Source: Molanna angustata
Lineage: Eukaryota > Arthropoda > Insecta > Trichoptera > Molannidae
Assembly: GCA_963576475.1 (NCBI GenBank)
Contig: OY754977.1
Coordinates: 10,419,089-10,483,088 of the forward strand
DNA: 64,000 nt
Direction: 5' to 3'
Shown one piece after another: positions 10,928 through 20,911 of the stretch. Numbering within the stretch: the first letter of the stretch is position 1; each line of letters begins with the position of its first letter. The position numbers were made by a program, and so were the translations under genes. The notes beneath the pieces are model-generated. The model made no database searches, was not told where the DNA came from, and worked only from the letters and a program-made list of their open reading frames with translations.

Positions 10928-12181
10928 ATGGATCTAATTCCAAAATATGCTTTTAAATCAATCGAGGAATTAAAAATACAATTAAAAATGCGTGGTTTAC
11001 CATCAGCAAACACATGGAGGGATTTGAGATTACAGGCAGAAGCATGTAATGGGGCAATTAGACAAATAATAGAAGAATTGAAAAAATCAGAGGTTGACGA
11101 TGATTCAATTAGAAGCTTGAAAAAATTCTATGGTATACCATATGTTGATATTGATGTTGATAATAAGGATAAAGAAATTTTAGTGGATGATTCCCCACCT
11201 CAGTTGTCTAATGGTAACGATGATATAGACTTATCAATAATTACGAATGATGAAAATTTGAAAATAACGGAGTCCGAAACTACACAGTGTGTGCGTGAGG
11301 TGGAAATGAATGAATTTAGTGATTCGAATTTGCTCAATGATAATAATAATTCAGATATCCATGATCCTTTAGTCGATCCTGTAAATACTGAGCAGACGTA
11401 TTCAATCTCTGATAGCGAAGTTAATTACACAATGAATGAATCAGTGGACTTAATTAAGAAAAATGACACTCCTTATTTATATTGTTCGTATCTTTATTCA
11501 CCTCAGGCCAACGTTGTTGAAGTTCAACATAGAAAATCCATTACGGCACTTACCACATTGGTTGATGATAATCAACGAGATGAGTATAACCATGTTGTCC
11601 CTATTCGCTCAGCGATGAATTCTTTAATTAAGATGTCAACTGGATACATCCCATATTTTACGTTGTCTAAAAAAGAATACATAATAAAAATGGAATACCA
11701 TAATAAATATAATCCTGTTTGCTCCTCATTTAATGAAGTTTCGGTTGCGTCCACCAACATTTATATGAATCATGTTTCTTATTTTAAAGATGCTTTCATG
11801 AAAGTTCAAAATAATACATTCGAGTCATATTTAAATGATACTAATGATTGTGAAAAGGCTGGAATTGAGGAAGAATATAATATAGGGGATTATTTTTATG
11901 AAAATAATTTTCCTCTATCAAAGAATATGAATTGTTTTTCCAATAAAAGGTCTCTGAGTTATTTAAAAAATAAAATAATAAATAGAAGTTCATTTCTGGT
12001 TTATATTTTTTCTAATTTGGATAAGAATAGAGTATTAAATTCCATAGTAAAGACATTGTTATGCAGGGTTAACGATTGGATGTCAATTGTTAATCGTTTT
12101 GTTGTTTTTCGTTATGATATAATTAAGTATTTATTTTTTCAGAATTTCACTTTGAAGTGGATGGACTGTCTCAATTTCTAA
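10928..12181 (+). CDS. 417-aa fusion ORF: SAP-like/gag-like N-terminus joined to integrase C-terminal half
   Basis: Intact ATG-to-TAA ORF, the only long one in the LTR element. Residues 11-37 (IEELKIQLKMRGLPSANTW onward) resemble a SAP helix-extension-helix, seen at the start of some Gag proteins. Residues 70-180 are acidic and rich in Asp, Asn and Ser. Residues 183-250 look like the end of a Gypsy-type integrase core: YLYSPQANVVEVQHR (residues 188-202), where E198 sits at the catalytic Glu position, then PIRSAMNS and STGYIPYFTLSKKEY. Residues 315-365 (EEYNIGDYFYENNFPLS, then FSNKRSLSYLKNK) fit the integrase C-terminal Gly-Asp and 'fpLS...fs.K' region. The two catalytic Asp residues, the HHCC zinc finger, RT and protease are absent. 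About 47 hydrophobic residues (370-417) end the protein. It likely derives from a gag-pol by internal deletion. Whether it is made, binds DNA or has a role is unknown. Confidence 0.65.
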   Translation: MDLIPKYAFKSIEELKIQLKMRGLPSANTWRDLRLQAEACNGAIRQIIEELKKSEVDDDSIRSLKKFYGIPYVDIDVDNKDKEILVDDSPPQLSNGNDDIDLSIITNDENLKITESETTQCVREVEMNEFSDSNLLNDNNNSDIHDPLVDPVNTEQTYSISDSEVNYTMNESVDLIKKNDTPYLYCSYLYSPQANVVEVQHRKSITALTTLVDDNQRDEYNHVVPIRSAMNSLIKMSTGYIPYFTLSKKEYIIKMEYHNKYNPVCSSFNEVSVASTNIYMNHVSYFKDAFMKVQNNTFESYLNDTNDCEKAGIEEEYNIGDYFYENNFPLSKNMNCFSNKRSLSYLKNKIINRSSFLVYIFSNLDKNRVLNSIVKTLLCRVNDWMSIVNRFVVFRYDIIKYLFFQNFTLKWMDCLNF

Positions 12182-12924
12182 TGTTATTTTATTTGAGTAA
12201 AGTATTAATGAATCATTAATAATGGATTCATTTAATTTTATTTCTTGTTTACTTATTTATATTGATTAGGGAATTTTTTTTTATTTACATTCAGTATAGT
12301 AATGAGAGAAATGCATAATGAACACAAACAAAGTTAACGTTGATTATTTATTTTAGATTCAAACCATTTTAAACATAATATTTTGCATTTCAATATCATC
12401 CAACTAGTATTTAGTGATAATTGTTTCACTTTATTCAAATTTAAAGATTTAATTAAAAGTAAATAGTTTTTTTTTATTTAGAGATTTTTAGAATCTTTTA
12501 TTATGATGAATGGTGATTGTCAGAGTGGGGGTGAAATATTTATTGTAGATAGATTTGTTTTAAACATTTTATTTTTTTTATTTTTGAATGTTTATTTTGA
12601 TGTGATGTATTAGTATTGGTATCGACATAACATACAAGATTATTTTAGGTACAAATCTTATTTTTTTTTATAATGTAGACTGGGGATTTAAAATTTACAA
12701 ATGAATATTTTACATTTTATTATGATTTTTTTTTACTGTCATCAGTTAGTTGTATTACTTCACAATTTATAGTTGATCAATTTTTATTTGTGAATGCTGT
12801 TAGGTATCTGTCGTCAGAATTACTTTGTTTCTTAGATAATGATGTAAATTCGCACATTACATCGTTATTGTTAGTTATATGGTGTTATGGTTGTGCGACC
12901 ATAATATAATATAATCTTGTTACA

Positions 12925-13280
12925 GAACAATTTAAAGAATCTGGTAATGGAGATTGAATAGCAGAAACAGATTGTGAATTTGTTTTAAATTTCTGTGGTA
13001 TTGTATATTTTTTGTATAAATCAGTTTTTAAGAATTTGATTCTGATATATATTAAATTTTAATATTGAATTTGAAATTTTATTGTGGAGTATTACAACAT
13101 TGTACAGCGCTTGAATACAAAACAATTTAAAAATCTGGTAATGGAGATTGAATAGCAGAAACAAATTGTGAATTTGTTTTAAATTTCTGTGGTATTGTAT
13201 ATTTTTTTTTGTATAAATCAGTTTTATGAATTTGATTCTGATAGATTAAATTTTAATATTGAATTTGAGATTTTATTGTG
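12925..13280 (+). repeat. Two-copy direct repeat of about 160 bp inside the LTR element
   Basis: Copies at 12925-13088 and 13119-13280 share GAATCTGGTAATGGAGATTG-like openings, AATAGCAGAAACA, TTCTGTGGTATTGTATATTT and AATTTTAATATTGAATTTGA, with small length changes in T-runs. Spacing is about 194 bp. The differences show that this duplication is older than the insertion dated by the identical LTRs. Confidence 0.88.
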
Positions 13281-13837
13281 ATGGGTTACATCGTTTTGTG
13301 GGTAAAAGAAATACAAATTTCTTTAATCATTGAGTGATAGACATCAAATCACAGGAAACATGAGAAGGGTTTAAAATTAATTTTTAATAATGAATAATTT
13401 TAATATTAATTTGTAGTAATCTGTGTGAAAACATAAAATATATAGGTTCCAGAATTTATTTGTTTAAATAGTTTTAATTGAGAAGGGATCTTGTATGTGA
13501 TGTCACTGCTAATTAATAATTTATTTATTTATTTTCTTTTATATACAAGATATGAAGGTGTGGTTGTTTGGTCTTGAACTGAATTTCATTCTATGGAATC
13601 TCATAGATGTGATAATTGACATTTTGTCATAATTTATTAAATGTTTTAAAATTTATTTTGAAGATTTGGGGTTTTTAATTTTTTATAATTGATGTTAGGA
13701 ATAGTATTAAATAATGTTTAACCAGTTTTTGTGTTAAATGTTATATTTTTTTTTTAGGAATTATATAATATTTATATTAAGACTTTCCATCCCATATGAT
13801 AGCTCCTGCATTTTTCCGGCTTATAATTGGATTTTGC

Positions 13838-13968
13838 ATTTTGTATCTCGCTTGAGGGTATCCGATGAGCCAAGAAATCTTTGTATTTCGCTTGAGGACA
13901 TCTGATTTCCCAAGAGATCATTTTTTTTTTATATCTCGCTTGAAAGTACTTTGCGACTTGAGAGATTA
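13838..13968 (+). repeat. Three imperfect repeats of about 41-44 bp around TCTCGCTTGA
   Basis: Successive units contain TGTATCTCGCTTGAGGGTAT, TGTATTTCGCTTGAGGACAT and TATATCTCGCTTGAAAGTAC, each followed by a CCAAGAAATC/CCAAGAGATC/TTGAGAGATT block. They lie about 760 bp upstream of the right LTR. Spaced, conserved units in a non-coding part could be protein- or RNA-binding sites, for example a packaging or chromatin-boundary signal, but nothing proves this. Confidence 0.75.
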
Positions 13969-14710
13969 TTCTTTATGCTAAAGCCTTTTCGGTCGTTTTA
14001 GCTAAAAAAATGAAAATGAGCGATATATGAGAGTATTTTTAGTCAAATTTTCTACTAATAATTAAAAATTTGTTAGGGGAAAAGTTTTAAATTTAAAAAT
14101 TGTAGTCTTCTTGTGAGCCTTCAATTATTTTTGGGATTTAGGGTGTAAGTTTCACTTGTTATAAAGTGATACTTGTAAAAATTGATGTAATAAAAGATCA
14201 TAAAGTAACTCTAAATGAGTCGTTTTAATTTTATTTTATCATTTAATTGGGTGTTATGTTATTTCATTAATTGGGATCATTTTTTTTGTTTTTGTTAGGA
14301 GTTTTCTTTTCTTACAAGCGGAACTCTGTTATGTCAAATTGTACTTAAATATTTTAAAGTTAAATTTTTTGAGATATTTGTATTTAGGAATTGGGGATAC
14401 ATATTAGAAGGTTATGTTCTGAAGGAATAATATTTTATATTTCAAACAGTATTCGTTTTACAGGTCAATATTTTTTAATCCGTTAACATGATTTTGTATG
14501 TTTCAGGTTATATTTTTTTTGAATGGTAGATAAGTATATCGTTGTTTTACCATGTCTATTGTGTAACTGTTTCAGGATGATGATTTATGATGCAAATGAT
14601 TTCCTTTTTTCTTTTCATATCCTTCGGTTTGATTTATGATCTCTGGGTTGGTTTCATAATTTGCAATTTTCAGTTTTTTTTTTTTAAAAAAAATTTCTAT
14701 TAAATTTTTT

Positions 14711-14729
14711 TTATGTGGGGTTGCGGGTA
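14711..14729 (+). other. Probable polypurine-tract region before the 3' LTR
   Basis: GTGGGGTTGCGGG ends two bases before the right LTR and is the only G-rich segment nearby. It is an imperfect polypurine tract; an A-run (AAAAAAAAA near 14686) lies further upstream. Position supports the call more than composition. Confidence 0.45.
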
Positions 14730-16087
14730 TGTCATGTTATAGAAAATTATGTATAGGGAAAAATTAATAATTGGGAATTTATAGTTTTTTTTGTGCGAAC
14801 ACATTAAATTGATTTTTGTCAGGTGGCAATATTTTTATGATTAGCAAAGCTTATGTCAAATTCTTTCTTTTTGCATACACCTATCGAAGCGGTACGGCCA
14901 GTGTAGGAAAATGGCGGCCGACGTCGATTTGAATTTCTGAATTTGGGGTAAGTTTGTTTTATGTGTTCGTATGTCAAGATAGTTTGGCGAGAGATCATTT
15001 TTCAAACCAATAATCCTGTTTTCTTTTCTATAATCTAGATGCTGATATAAATGTCAGTCATCCCAAATTCAATCCTACCCTGATATTGCGCACCCATTCT
15101 GACGAAAATAATTTTTATTTAATTCTACAAATGGATTATTCGAATGTTATTCCATTTAGTTTTCCATTGGAAATATATTTTATTTGGATATTATTTTGCA
15201 ATTACCATGCTTGCATATACACGACGATGAAATGTACGACATTTAATTCTGCCTAACCTAAAATTTTATAACTGACGACAAAGGAGTCACATATAGGAAA
15301 TTGTCGGAGACAATTTCTTCATTTGGATTTTTACTTGGACACAAACATATTTCTTCACTTGGATTTTATTGTAACATGGAGGGATCAAGATACAAATAGT
15401 CACGAGAATTTTAAAATCTAAATACATCTTCTACAACCGGATTCATTTGAAGATATTGGTCATCGAGGGGATCTCCTTATTCACGCTGCGAGTCGATATT
15501 GTTCTATAATGTTTACTCCATAACTGTATGATGAGTTATACCTCTATGATTTTATTGTCTGAATATATGAATGTGAATCCATTATGTTTGAACCTAATAT
15601 AGATTGAAATCATGATTTTGAGTATGATATGAAAGAGATTTTGTTTGATTTGATTTTGATGTAAATTCATGTTATATATAAGTTTCAATCTTTAACATTA
15701 TTTTTATAACAAATATTTAAAAATTTCACTTTTATATTCAATTTTCATTTTCCTCTTATAGGAAATAGTTGGTACTATACAAACAAAGTTTGATATTTTA
15801 GAGTCATGTATTATAATTTATTTCTACAATAAAAATGTAAATATCTCAAAGTGCGTTATCTCTCTGTCTTCCTAATGCAGTACATCATTATCTCTCATAT
15901 TCAGTTGATATTTTTATTTAATTTAATTCAATTGTTTGAATTCATTTTGTCTTCATATAGGTTCACGATTAAAAACATGACCCTGAGAGTAAAATTTTCA
16001 TGAGTCTCATTGCCTCTATCGCTGACTGTTGGTGGAAGGAAGTGTTGAAGCATATCAAAATCTGTTCCATTATCACACACCTTCTCA
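14730..16087 (+). repeat. 3' long terminal repeat, 1,358 bp
   Basis: No mismatch to the 5' LTR was found on reading all rows. It ends CACACCTTCTCA directly before the ACAT target duplication at 16088-16091. It contains the same TATATAA, AATAAA and CpG-rich leader patch. Confidence 0.93.
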
Positions 16088-16231
16088 ACATGCATACAAT
16101 TATTAAAAGGAAATAAGTAAAAATACAAATATAACATGTACCTTTTACGTACTATACCTTATATCAAAAGAAAACAATAAAAAAGTATGAATTAGTGTGG
16201 GTGCGCCCATGAAAGAAAGAAATAGTTGTGA

Positions 16232-16276
<45 letters not shown>
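16232..16276. repeat. (TG)n microsatellite
   Basis: About 22 uninterrupted TG units. Short GTGTGTGAGAGTG tracts follow. Confidence 0.95.
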
Positions 16277-16279
<3 letters not shown>

Positions 16280-16884
16280 AAGTGTGTGAGAGTGACAGAC
16301 GAACGTATTATATTGACAGATTCATAAGTTGAGAAGAAAAAGAAAATATATTGCTGAGGATGGTTGGGAAAAATAAAATTAATCAGTACCTAATTGTTAT
16401 AATGTCACGATGATAGATATAAGATTGTTTTTGAATGTCATATGCGAATCAAAAAATATGTCTTAGTCGAATCAAAAAATTGAATTTGTGCAAAAAATGC
16501 TGTTTATATTTTAATTGTTAATTTCAAAATGGATTTAAACTCTGTTTACACAAAAACTTTAGAATTACAAATATATTTATTTATTTAAGGAATAAATGGC
16601 CGTTAATAAAAAAAAATAAAAATACATACATTGGTTACAAAATCACAAAAATATATAGTAAATAAAAATAATTATATAATAAAACAAAAAAAATATATAG
16701 ACACTCATATTCCTTGATATAAGAATTTCTAAAAATCATGTAAAGCAACAAAAATAACAGATACCACATAAAAATATTGACAATAAATAATAGTAAATAA
16801 AAATACGTACCTACATACGTAAAATATATCAACGTCAAAAAAAAAAATCTTATACGTATGGCAGTTTTTTATAATTTTTTTTCT
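16277..16884. other. No gene seen
   Basis: A+T-rich sequence with a small direct repeat CGAATCAAAAAAT near 16446 and 16470. No coding or repeat-family match was recognised. Confidence 0.4.
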
Positions 16885-17240
16885 CATAGAATACAGTTAT
16901 TGATTTATTTATATAATTTATGTACATGTGTACAAAGGCAGGTATATGATGATGAATGATGATGTACAAAGGCAGGTTTATTGCCATAAGGCAATTTCTT
17001 CCAACCAACCCGATCAACGTGAAGTCTCAAAGTTAAATTGGTACAATACTAATTTATTGAGAAATAAATTGATAAAAAATAACATAAAAGAGTAAGAAAT
17101 ATAAAAAAATACAAAGAGAAAAAAAATGAAAAGAGAGTTTAAAAAAAAGGATAATAAAAATAACACTGATCATAGCAATGAGGAAAAGGAGGTTACGGAA
17201 GGATATAGAAGGAATTCAGGAACTATTTGGAAACAGGTTA
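16885..17240 (-). mobile_element. Non-LTR 3' end (LINE 'G'), minus strand
   Basis: Shares with 45843-46145 the ordered blocks GGCAATTTCTTCCAACCAAC, CATAGCAATGAGGAAAA and GGAGGTTACGGAAGGATA-like sequence. A T/TTTAT-rich left edge is the reversed A-rich tail. No coding part remains. On the minus strand the block TTGGAAGAAATTGCCTTATG closely matches the 3' part of SINE family 1. Confidence 0.65.
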
Positions 17241-17708
17241 TCTGTAATTTTCACCTATAAAGAGGATGCGCATTGGTAAATGCAACCACTGCCAGGTGCC
17301 AGGCATAGGTACGTTTTTCATATCTTTATTCAACATGAAAGGGGATATCAAAAAACCAGCAAAACATTAATGATTAATCGAAAACGTTGCTATATCTCGT
17401 ACTTATTGTATTACATTCCCCACAGATTCTTTACGGAACACTTGGGTTCATCGTACCAGAAAAGGCACGTAGTTCACAATATTATGGTCACAAATAATCG
17501 ATAAACACACAGAAAACATATAAGAGAGTGAATAAAAATTAAGAGAAAAAAAATAATTCCGAAATAAAAAAATTCAGTGCCAGAAGGATGAAAAGGCTCC
17601 CACTATCACTATATCCAATTAACAATTATACAAAATAAGAGCAAGCAGAAAGAATACAAGAACAAAGTCAGGGAGAAATAAGCGAATTGTATTTTAAAGT
17701 AATATCTT
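17241..17708. other. No gene seen
   Basis: A 74-codon ORF at 17280-17504 has no recognisable feature. The rest is A-rich. Confidence 0.4.
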
Positions 17709-17914
17709 GACCGCCGTGGCACAGTTGGTAAGCTGTTCAGTTTCTGTGGGGGCGTCCTGGGTTCAATTCCCAGCAGAGGATAAATTTATTTAAATTTATT
17801 TCTCACGCAAAATATTGCTTCTCTGGGCTGGAAACACTGGTAAGTTGGAATAAATTGCCATATAGCAATAAACTCGCCACTTGCGCAGGGTGCAAGGAAG
17901 TGTTCATTATTATT
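17709..17914 (+). mobile_element. tRNA-derived SINE family 1, nearly full-length
   Basis: Begins GACCGCCGTGGCACAGTTGG. The pol III A box is TGGCACAGTTGG (17717-17728) and the B box is GGTTCAATTCC (17760-17770). A body block GGGCTGGAAACACTGGTAAG, the block TTGGAATAAATTGCCATATA, and the end GCGCAGGGTGCAAGGAAGTG follow. It ends in an ATT-rich tail. Further copies are at 28104, 49411 and in pieces at 20769 and 62501. Not a functional tRNA: the acceptor stem is not closed. Confidence 0.88.
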
Positions 17915-18016
17915 GCAAACTTGTTGATCTCGGTTATGATCCGGTAATTTCCTTCACAACGGAGCGTACTCAAGTTGTGAGGCTATGTGATTGTGTGTCT
18001 GTGTGGTTGTATGTAG

Positions 18017-18110
18017 TTGTTCAAAGTGGTACCTGTAGAAAATTTCTGACTATTGTGCATGTGTTGATTATTGTACTTTTTTGTATGTTGGTGATGACGT
18101 ATGGGGGTAA
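18017..18110 (-). mobile_element. Non-LTR C-terminus (LINE 'H'), first copy, minus strand
   Basis: Read on the minus strand this gives ...QKSTIINTCTIVRNFLQVPL then a stop. It matches the better-preserved copy at 18296-18600 (QKAAILNTCRLVRKFLQIDD). It is an older or more decayed duplicate of the same 3' coding end. Confidence 0.6.
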
Positions 18111-18154
18111 CTTAAGTATGTCTATATTTTTTTATGTGTTTTTGGTATGATCAT

Positions 18155-18600
18155 TATTATTATTTCGGGCTCTTTAACACCTTCTCAGGTTTATCATCTG
18201 GTGGGATTTGGGGTAGCACGAGCAATGCTGCCAAGTGCTATCCTTACTGAGCGTATAAAATGTGGTGTTTTGCGTGTTGGTGCCATGTGTAGTATTTATG
18301 TGTTAGTAATGTCAGTAGTGTCGTCGATTTGGAGGAATTTCCTCACCAGTCTGCATGTGTTTAATATGGCTGCTTTTTGCATGGTGACGTATGTGTATTT
18401 AAATAAACTGATAGTTTCTAAACTGCTGAATAAGTTGAATGGAATAATTCCTGTGGTGGAAATTACTATTGGTACTATTATCACAGATTGCATGTCCCAG
18501 ATTCGCTTGATTTCGTCTTGCAATTCAGTGTATTTTCTAATTTTTTCGGTTGTAGTTGTTTCGATGTTGTGTGTATTTGGTACAGCGATGTGAATTTACT
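18155..18600 (-). mobile_element. Non-LTR C-terminus and 3' UTR (LINE 'H'), second copy, minus strand
   Basis: Minus-strand reading from about 18596 gives IAVPNTHNIETTTTEKIRKY, TELQDEIKRIWDMQSVIIVP, IVISTTGIIPFNLF and MQKAAILNTCRLVRKFL, stopping at 18296. This pattern (AVPN...EK..KY.eL..Ei...W......VP.VIS.TG.iP...) is the well-known extreme C-terminus of a group of insect non-LTR reverse transcriptases. The 3' UTR then runs down to a CCCGAAATAATAATAATGA tail at about 18155-18172. On the plus strand a 148-codon ORF covers the same DNA, but it is the antisense shadow of this domain. Confidence 0.75.
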
Positions 18601-19029
18601 TTGTATGTTTATTTTGTTATTTTATTTACAAACATACAAACAAACAAATTTTATTTACAAAATAAACATATTTTATTTGTTTATTTTATTTACAAGTGTA
18701 ATATCTGGTCTATTGTTATGTATGGTTCTATCAGTTAGTATGGATCTGTCAAAGTATAGTTTGTCAGTGGAGTTTTCAAGAACTGGTGTGGGTGTGTATT
18801 TATAATAAGGCATTTTGTCATTTTTATTTATTAGTTTGTGTGCAATAGCTAATTCTTGGTGGATGATGTTTGCGATTTGATTATGTCTGTGTGTAAAGTC
18901 ATTTTGTGTGAGAGTGACGCATGCCCCTGTAATATTAATATTATTATTATTATATATTCTAGATTTTTCAAGTGTTAATGCAGGCAGACTAAACTTATGA
19001 CAATCATTGACATATTTGAATATTCAACA
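18601..19029. other. No gene seen
   Basis: T-rich sequence with ACAAACAAAC and TATTTTATTTAC short repeats near 18630-18690. Confidence 0.4.
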
Positions 19030-19460
19030 CGTGAAACATAGCGCATTGCTCATAAATTACTAATGCGTGTCTGCACCGTAGTATCCCTTGTCTCACGGGA
19101 GCTGGCGGGGCCCGCAATATGGCGGGGCCGCAAATCAGGCGGCAGGGGTCGCAAATCTGGCGGCGGGCCATAGCAATTATACTCGTAAAAACCCCTTCAA
19201 TAAAAAGCCCGCAGTAAAAAACAGCCGTCGCGAAGACAAATAAAAATAAGTCTGTTTTTAATGGCGCAGGTGTAAATTTGAGAAATCGGACGGAATCACG
19301 CGTTTTTTTTTTACACCTGAAACACAATCTTCAACTTTCACTCGTCGAGTGTTTTAATATCGTCTTGCGGGACAATAAATAATTTAACGACGTTTTTATT
19401 CACTCCGGGAGGGCACGTATGACGACACAGATTTGTCAACAAAAATTGAGTTCCTAAAAA
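19030..19460. other. G+C- and CpG-rich patch, function unknown
   Basis: This stretch is strikingly richer in CpG than the surrounding DNA (for example 19094-19170 and the TCGTCGAGTG and GACGACACAG segments near 19345 and 19425). It includes the short tandem repeat at 19103-19170. The longest ORF (minus, 19004-19327, 107 codons) has no recognisable domain. It could be an unrecognised promoter/first exon or the end of a G+C-rich transposon. Confidence 0.4.
19103..19170 (+). repeat. Short tandem repeat of about 18-21 bp in the GC-rich patch
   Basis: Units read GGCGGGGCCCGCAATAT, GGCGGGGCCGCAAATCA, GGCGGCAGGGGTCGCAAATC and a partial GGCGGCGGGCCA. The core GGCGG...CGCAAAT repeats about three and a half times. 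Confidence 0.8.
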
Positions 19461-20093
19461 ACAAAAAAAAAACGTTATTTAATAAAAACACGAGTTCTGA
19501 TAATACAAGAGTTAATAATTAATAACCCGGAATACCAGAAAACACGCTGAAAAACTATGACCTTGCTTAGAATCGCGCAGAACATTCGATTCACGAGTCC
19601 GACATGTTTATTTTTGAGCCACGAGGGGCGAGATTTTATGGGCGATCGTGTCAAATTAGTGCAATTATTTTTTTTATTTTTAATATTTTTTTTTATTTCT
19701 ATCCAAAACATACAGTATATATGAGATACAAAATATCTTAAGATAATATAAGCTTATTCATACATAGTTTACATACAAAGTAAATATAAGTTATTTCATT
19801 ACAATAACTATCAATTTACCACTTCACTGGTGCTTACATAGTTTAAGCCATATCTTTTTTGTTATTAAGATTGGAGTTCTTATAAGGTCCATATTATTGT
19901 TATTATTGTTTCCTGACTCACGGCACAAAAGGTACTTTAAATAAACACAAACACAACAAAATAAAAACATTGATAAAACATAATAGAACAAAGAAATAAA
20001 ATAATTAAACACTTAACCTACATAATAAAACAAATAAATCAACAAAACAACAATAAAAAACATCTGAAACAAAAAGAAAAGAAATCTAATTAA
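19461..20093. other. No gene seen
   Basis: A+T-rich with A- and T-runs; ORFs here are low-complexity and cannot be supported. Confidence 0.4.
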
Positions 20094-20768
20094 AACGAGT
20101 GGGTCGTGGCCAATGCTCCTTACTAATGAGTCATTCTAAAGTATTCAAATTTTGTATGGAAAATATTCAGCATTATCGTGAAATCAGTGTGTTAATTATT
20201 TTTTATTTAGATATTTTATTACAAAAACTTAACAACTCTTCAGTGCCATTTTATGAAAGTGATGCGCCTTTTAACCACTTTGAAAATAAAAATTTCATAT
20301 TTAAAATTTCCTGAGCTTGGGGTCATTTTGAAATATTTGACAGTTAAAAAAAATTGAAAAGAACTATTCAGATATTCTTCAAAATCTAATGGGATCTTAA
20401 GGAGTATCAGATATATGTACAAATTTGTAAAATTTGAAAAGAATTGAATGAGTACTCTAGTCTATAATCGATAAAGTAAAATAAACACGCCGTACATAGC
20501 ACACAGCACATAGCACACAGCACATAGCACATAGCACACACACAGATACATTGTGATGAAGCTTTCAGAATATAGTTTCAGCATGTTACTAGTTAATAAT
20601 CTGCAAAAAAAATAGCCTTAAAAATTGCGAAATCATTACTCTCCACTATACATATATCGCCTTGGGTTAGTGAGGAGTAAAAACGATGATGTGACGATGA
20701 CTGATAGTTCGAATGATGACTTCAATTCTGATAAGAGTTAAGAATTAAATAGAATAAAAGATTTTCCC

Positions 20769-20810
20769 GACCGCCGTGGCACAGTTGGTAAGGCGTTCGC
20801 TTTCTGTGCG
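20769..20810 (+). mobile_element. SINE family 1 head fragment inside the fold-back loop
   Basis: GACCGCCGTGGCACAGTTGG followed by TAAGGCGTTCGCTTTCTGTG matches the first 42 bases of the SINE at 17709 and then stops abruptly, joining the right fold-back arm. Only the A box is present; there is no B box or body. Confidence 0.85.
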
Positions 20811-20833
20811 TAATAGTTTCATCACAATGTATC

Positions 20834-20834
20834 T

Positions 20835-20907
<73 letters not shown>
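20834..20907. repeat. (GT)n microsatellite in the right fold-back arm
   Basis: About 33 GT units. The equivalent place in the left arm (20498-20546) is an irregular (CACAGCACATAG)-type CA-rich tract, so the expansion is specific to one arm. An ORF through it is low-complexity only. Confidence 0.95.

Positions 20908-20911
<4 letters not shown>

Larger units (their letters stand above)
12182..14710. other. Internal 3' region of the LTR element, non-coding
   Basis: A+T-rich sequence with no ORF of note and no envelope-like protein. It contains the two tandem repeats listed separately (12925-13280 and 13838-13968). Long non-coding interiors are typical of non-autonomous LTR elements. Confidence 0.6.
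7542..16091 (+). mobile_element. Complete non-autonomous Ty3/Gypsy-like LTR retrotransposon, 8.5 kb
   Basis: Two direct LTRs (7546-8903 and 14730-16087) enclose 5,826 bp. A 4-bp target duplication, ACAT, lies immediately outside (7542-7545 and 16088-16091), as is usual for Gypsy elements. A primer-binding-like site starts one base after the left LTR. The only sizeable ORF is 10928-12181, which ends in an integrase-like region. Protease, reverse transcriptase and RNase H motifs were looked for in all frames and not found, so it cannot move by itself. Row-by-row reading found no difference between the LTRs, which implies very recent insertion. Most of the interior is A+T-rich and non-coding, with two internal tandem repeats. 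Confidence 0.93.

Noticed and set aside
17709..17790. tRNA gene
   Set aside because: A and B boxes are present, but there is no closed acceptor stem or anticodon arm, and the same head with the same body recurs at 28104 and 49411, so it is a SINE.
18147..18593. 148-codon plus-strand ORF with membrane-like composition
   Set aside because: It is the antisense of a clear non-LTR C-terminus on the minus strand; the hydrophobic character comes from reading that strand backwards.
19004..19327. 107-codon minus-strand ORF in the GC-rich patch
   Set aside because: No recognised domain, no ATG context or splice support; composition alone explains the open frame.
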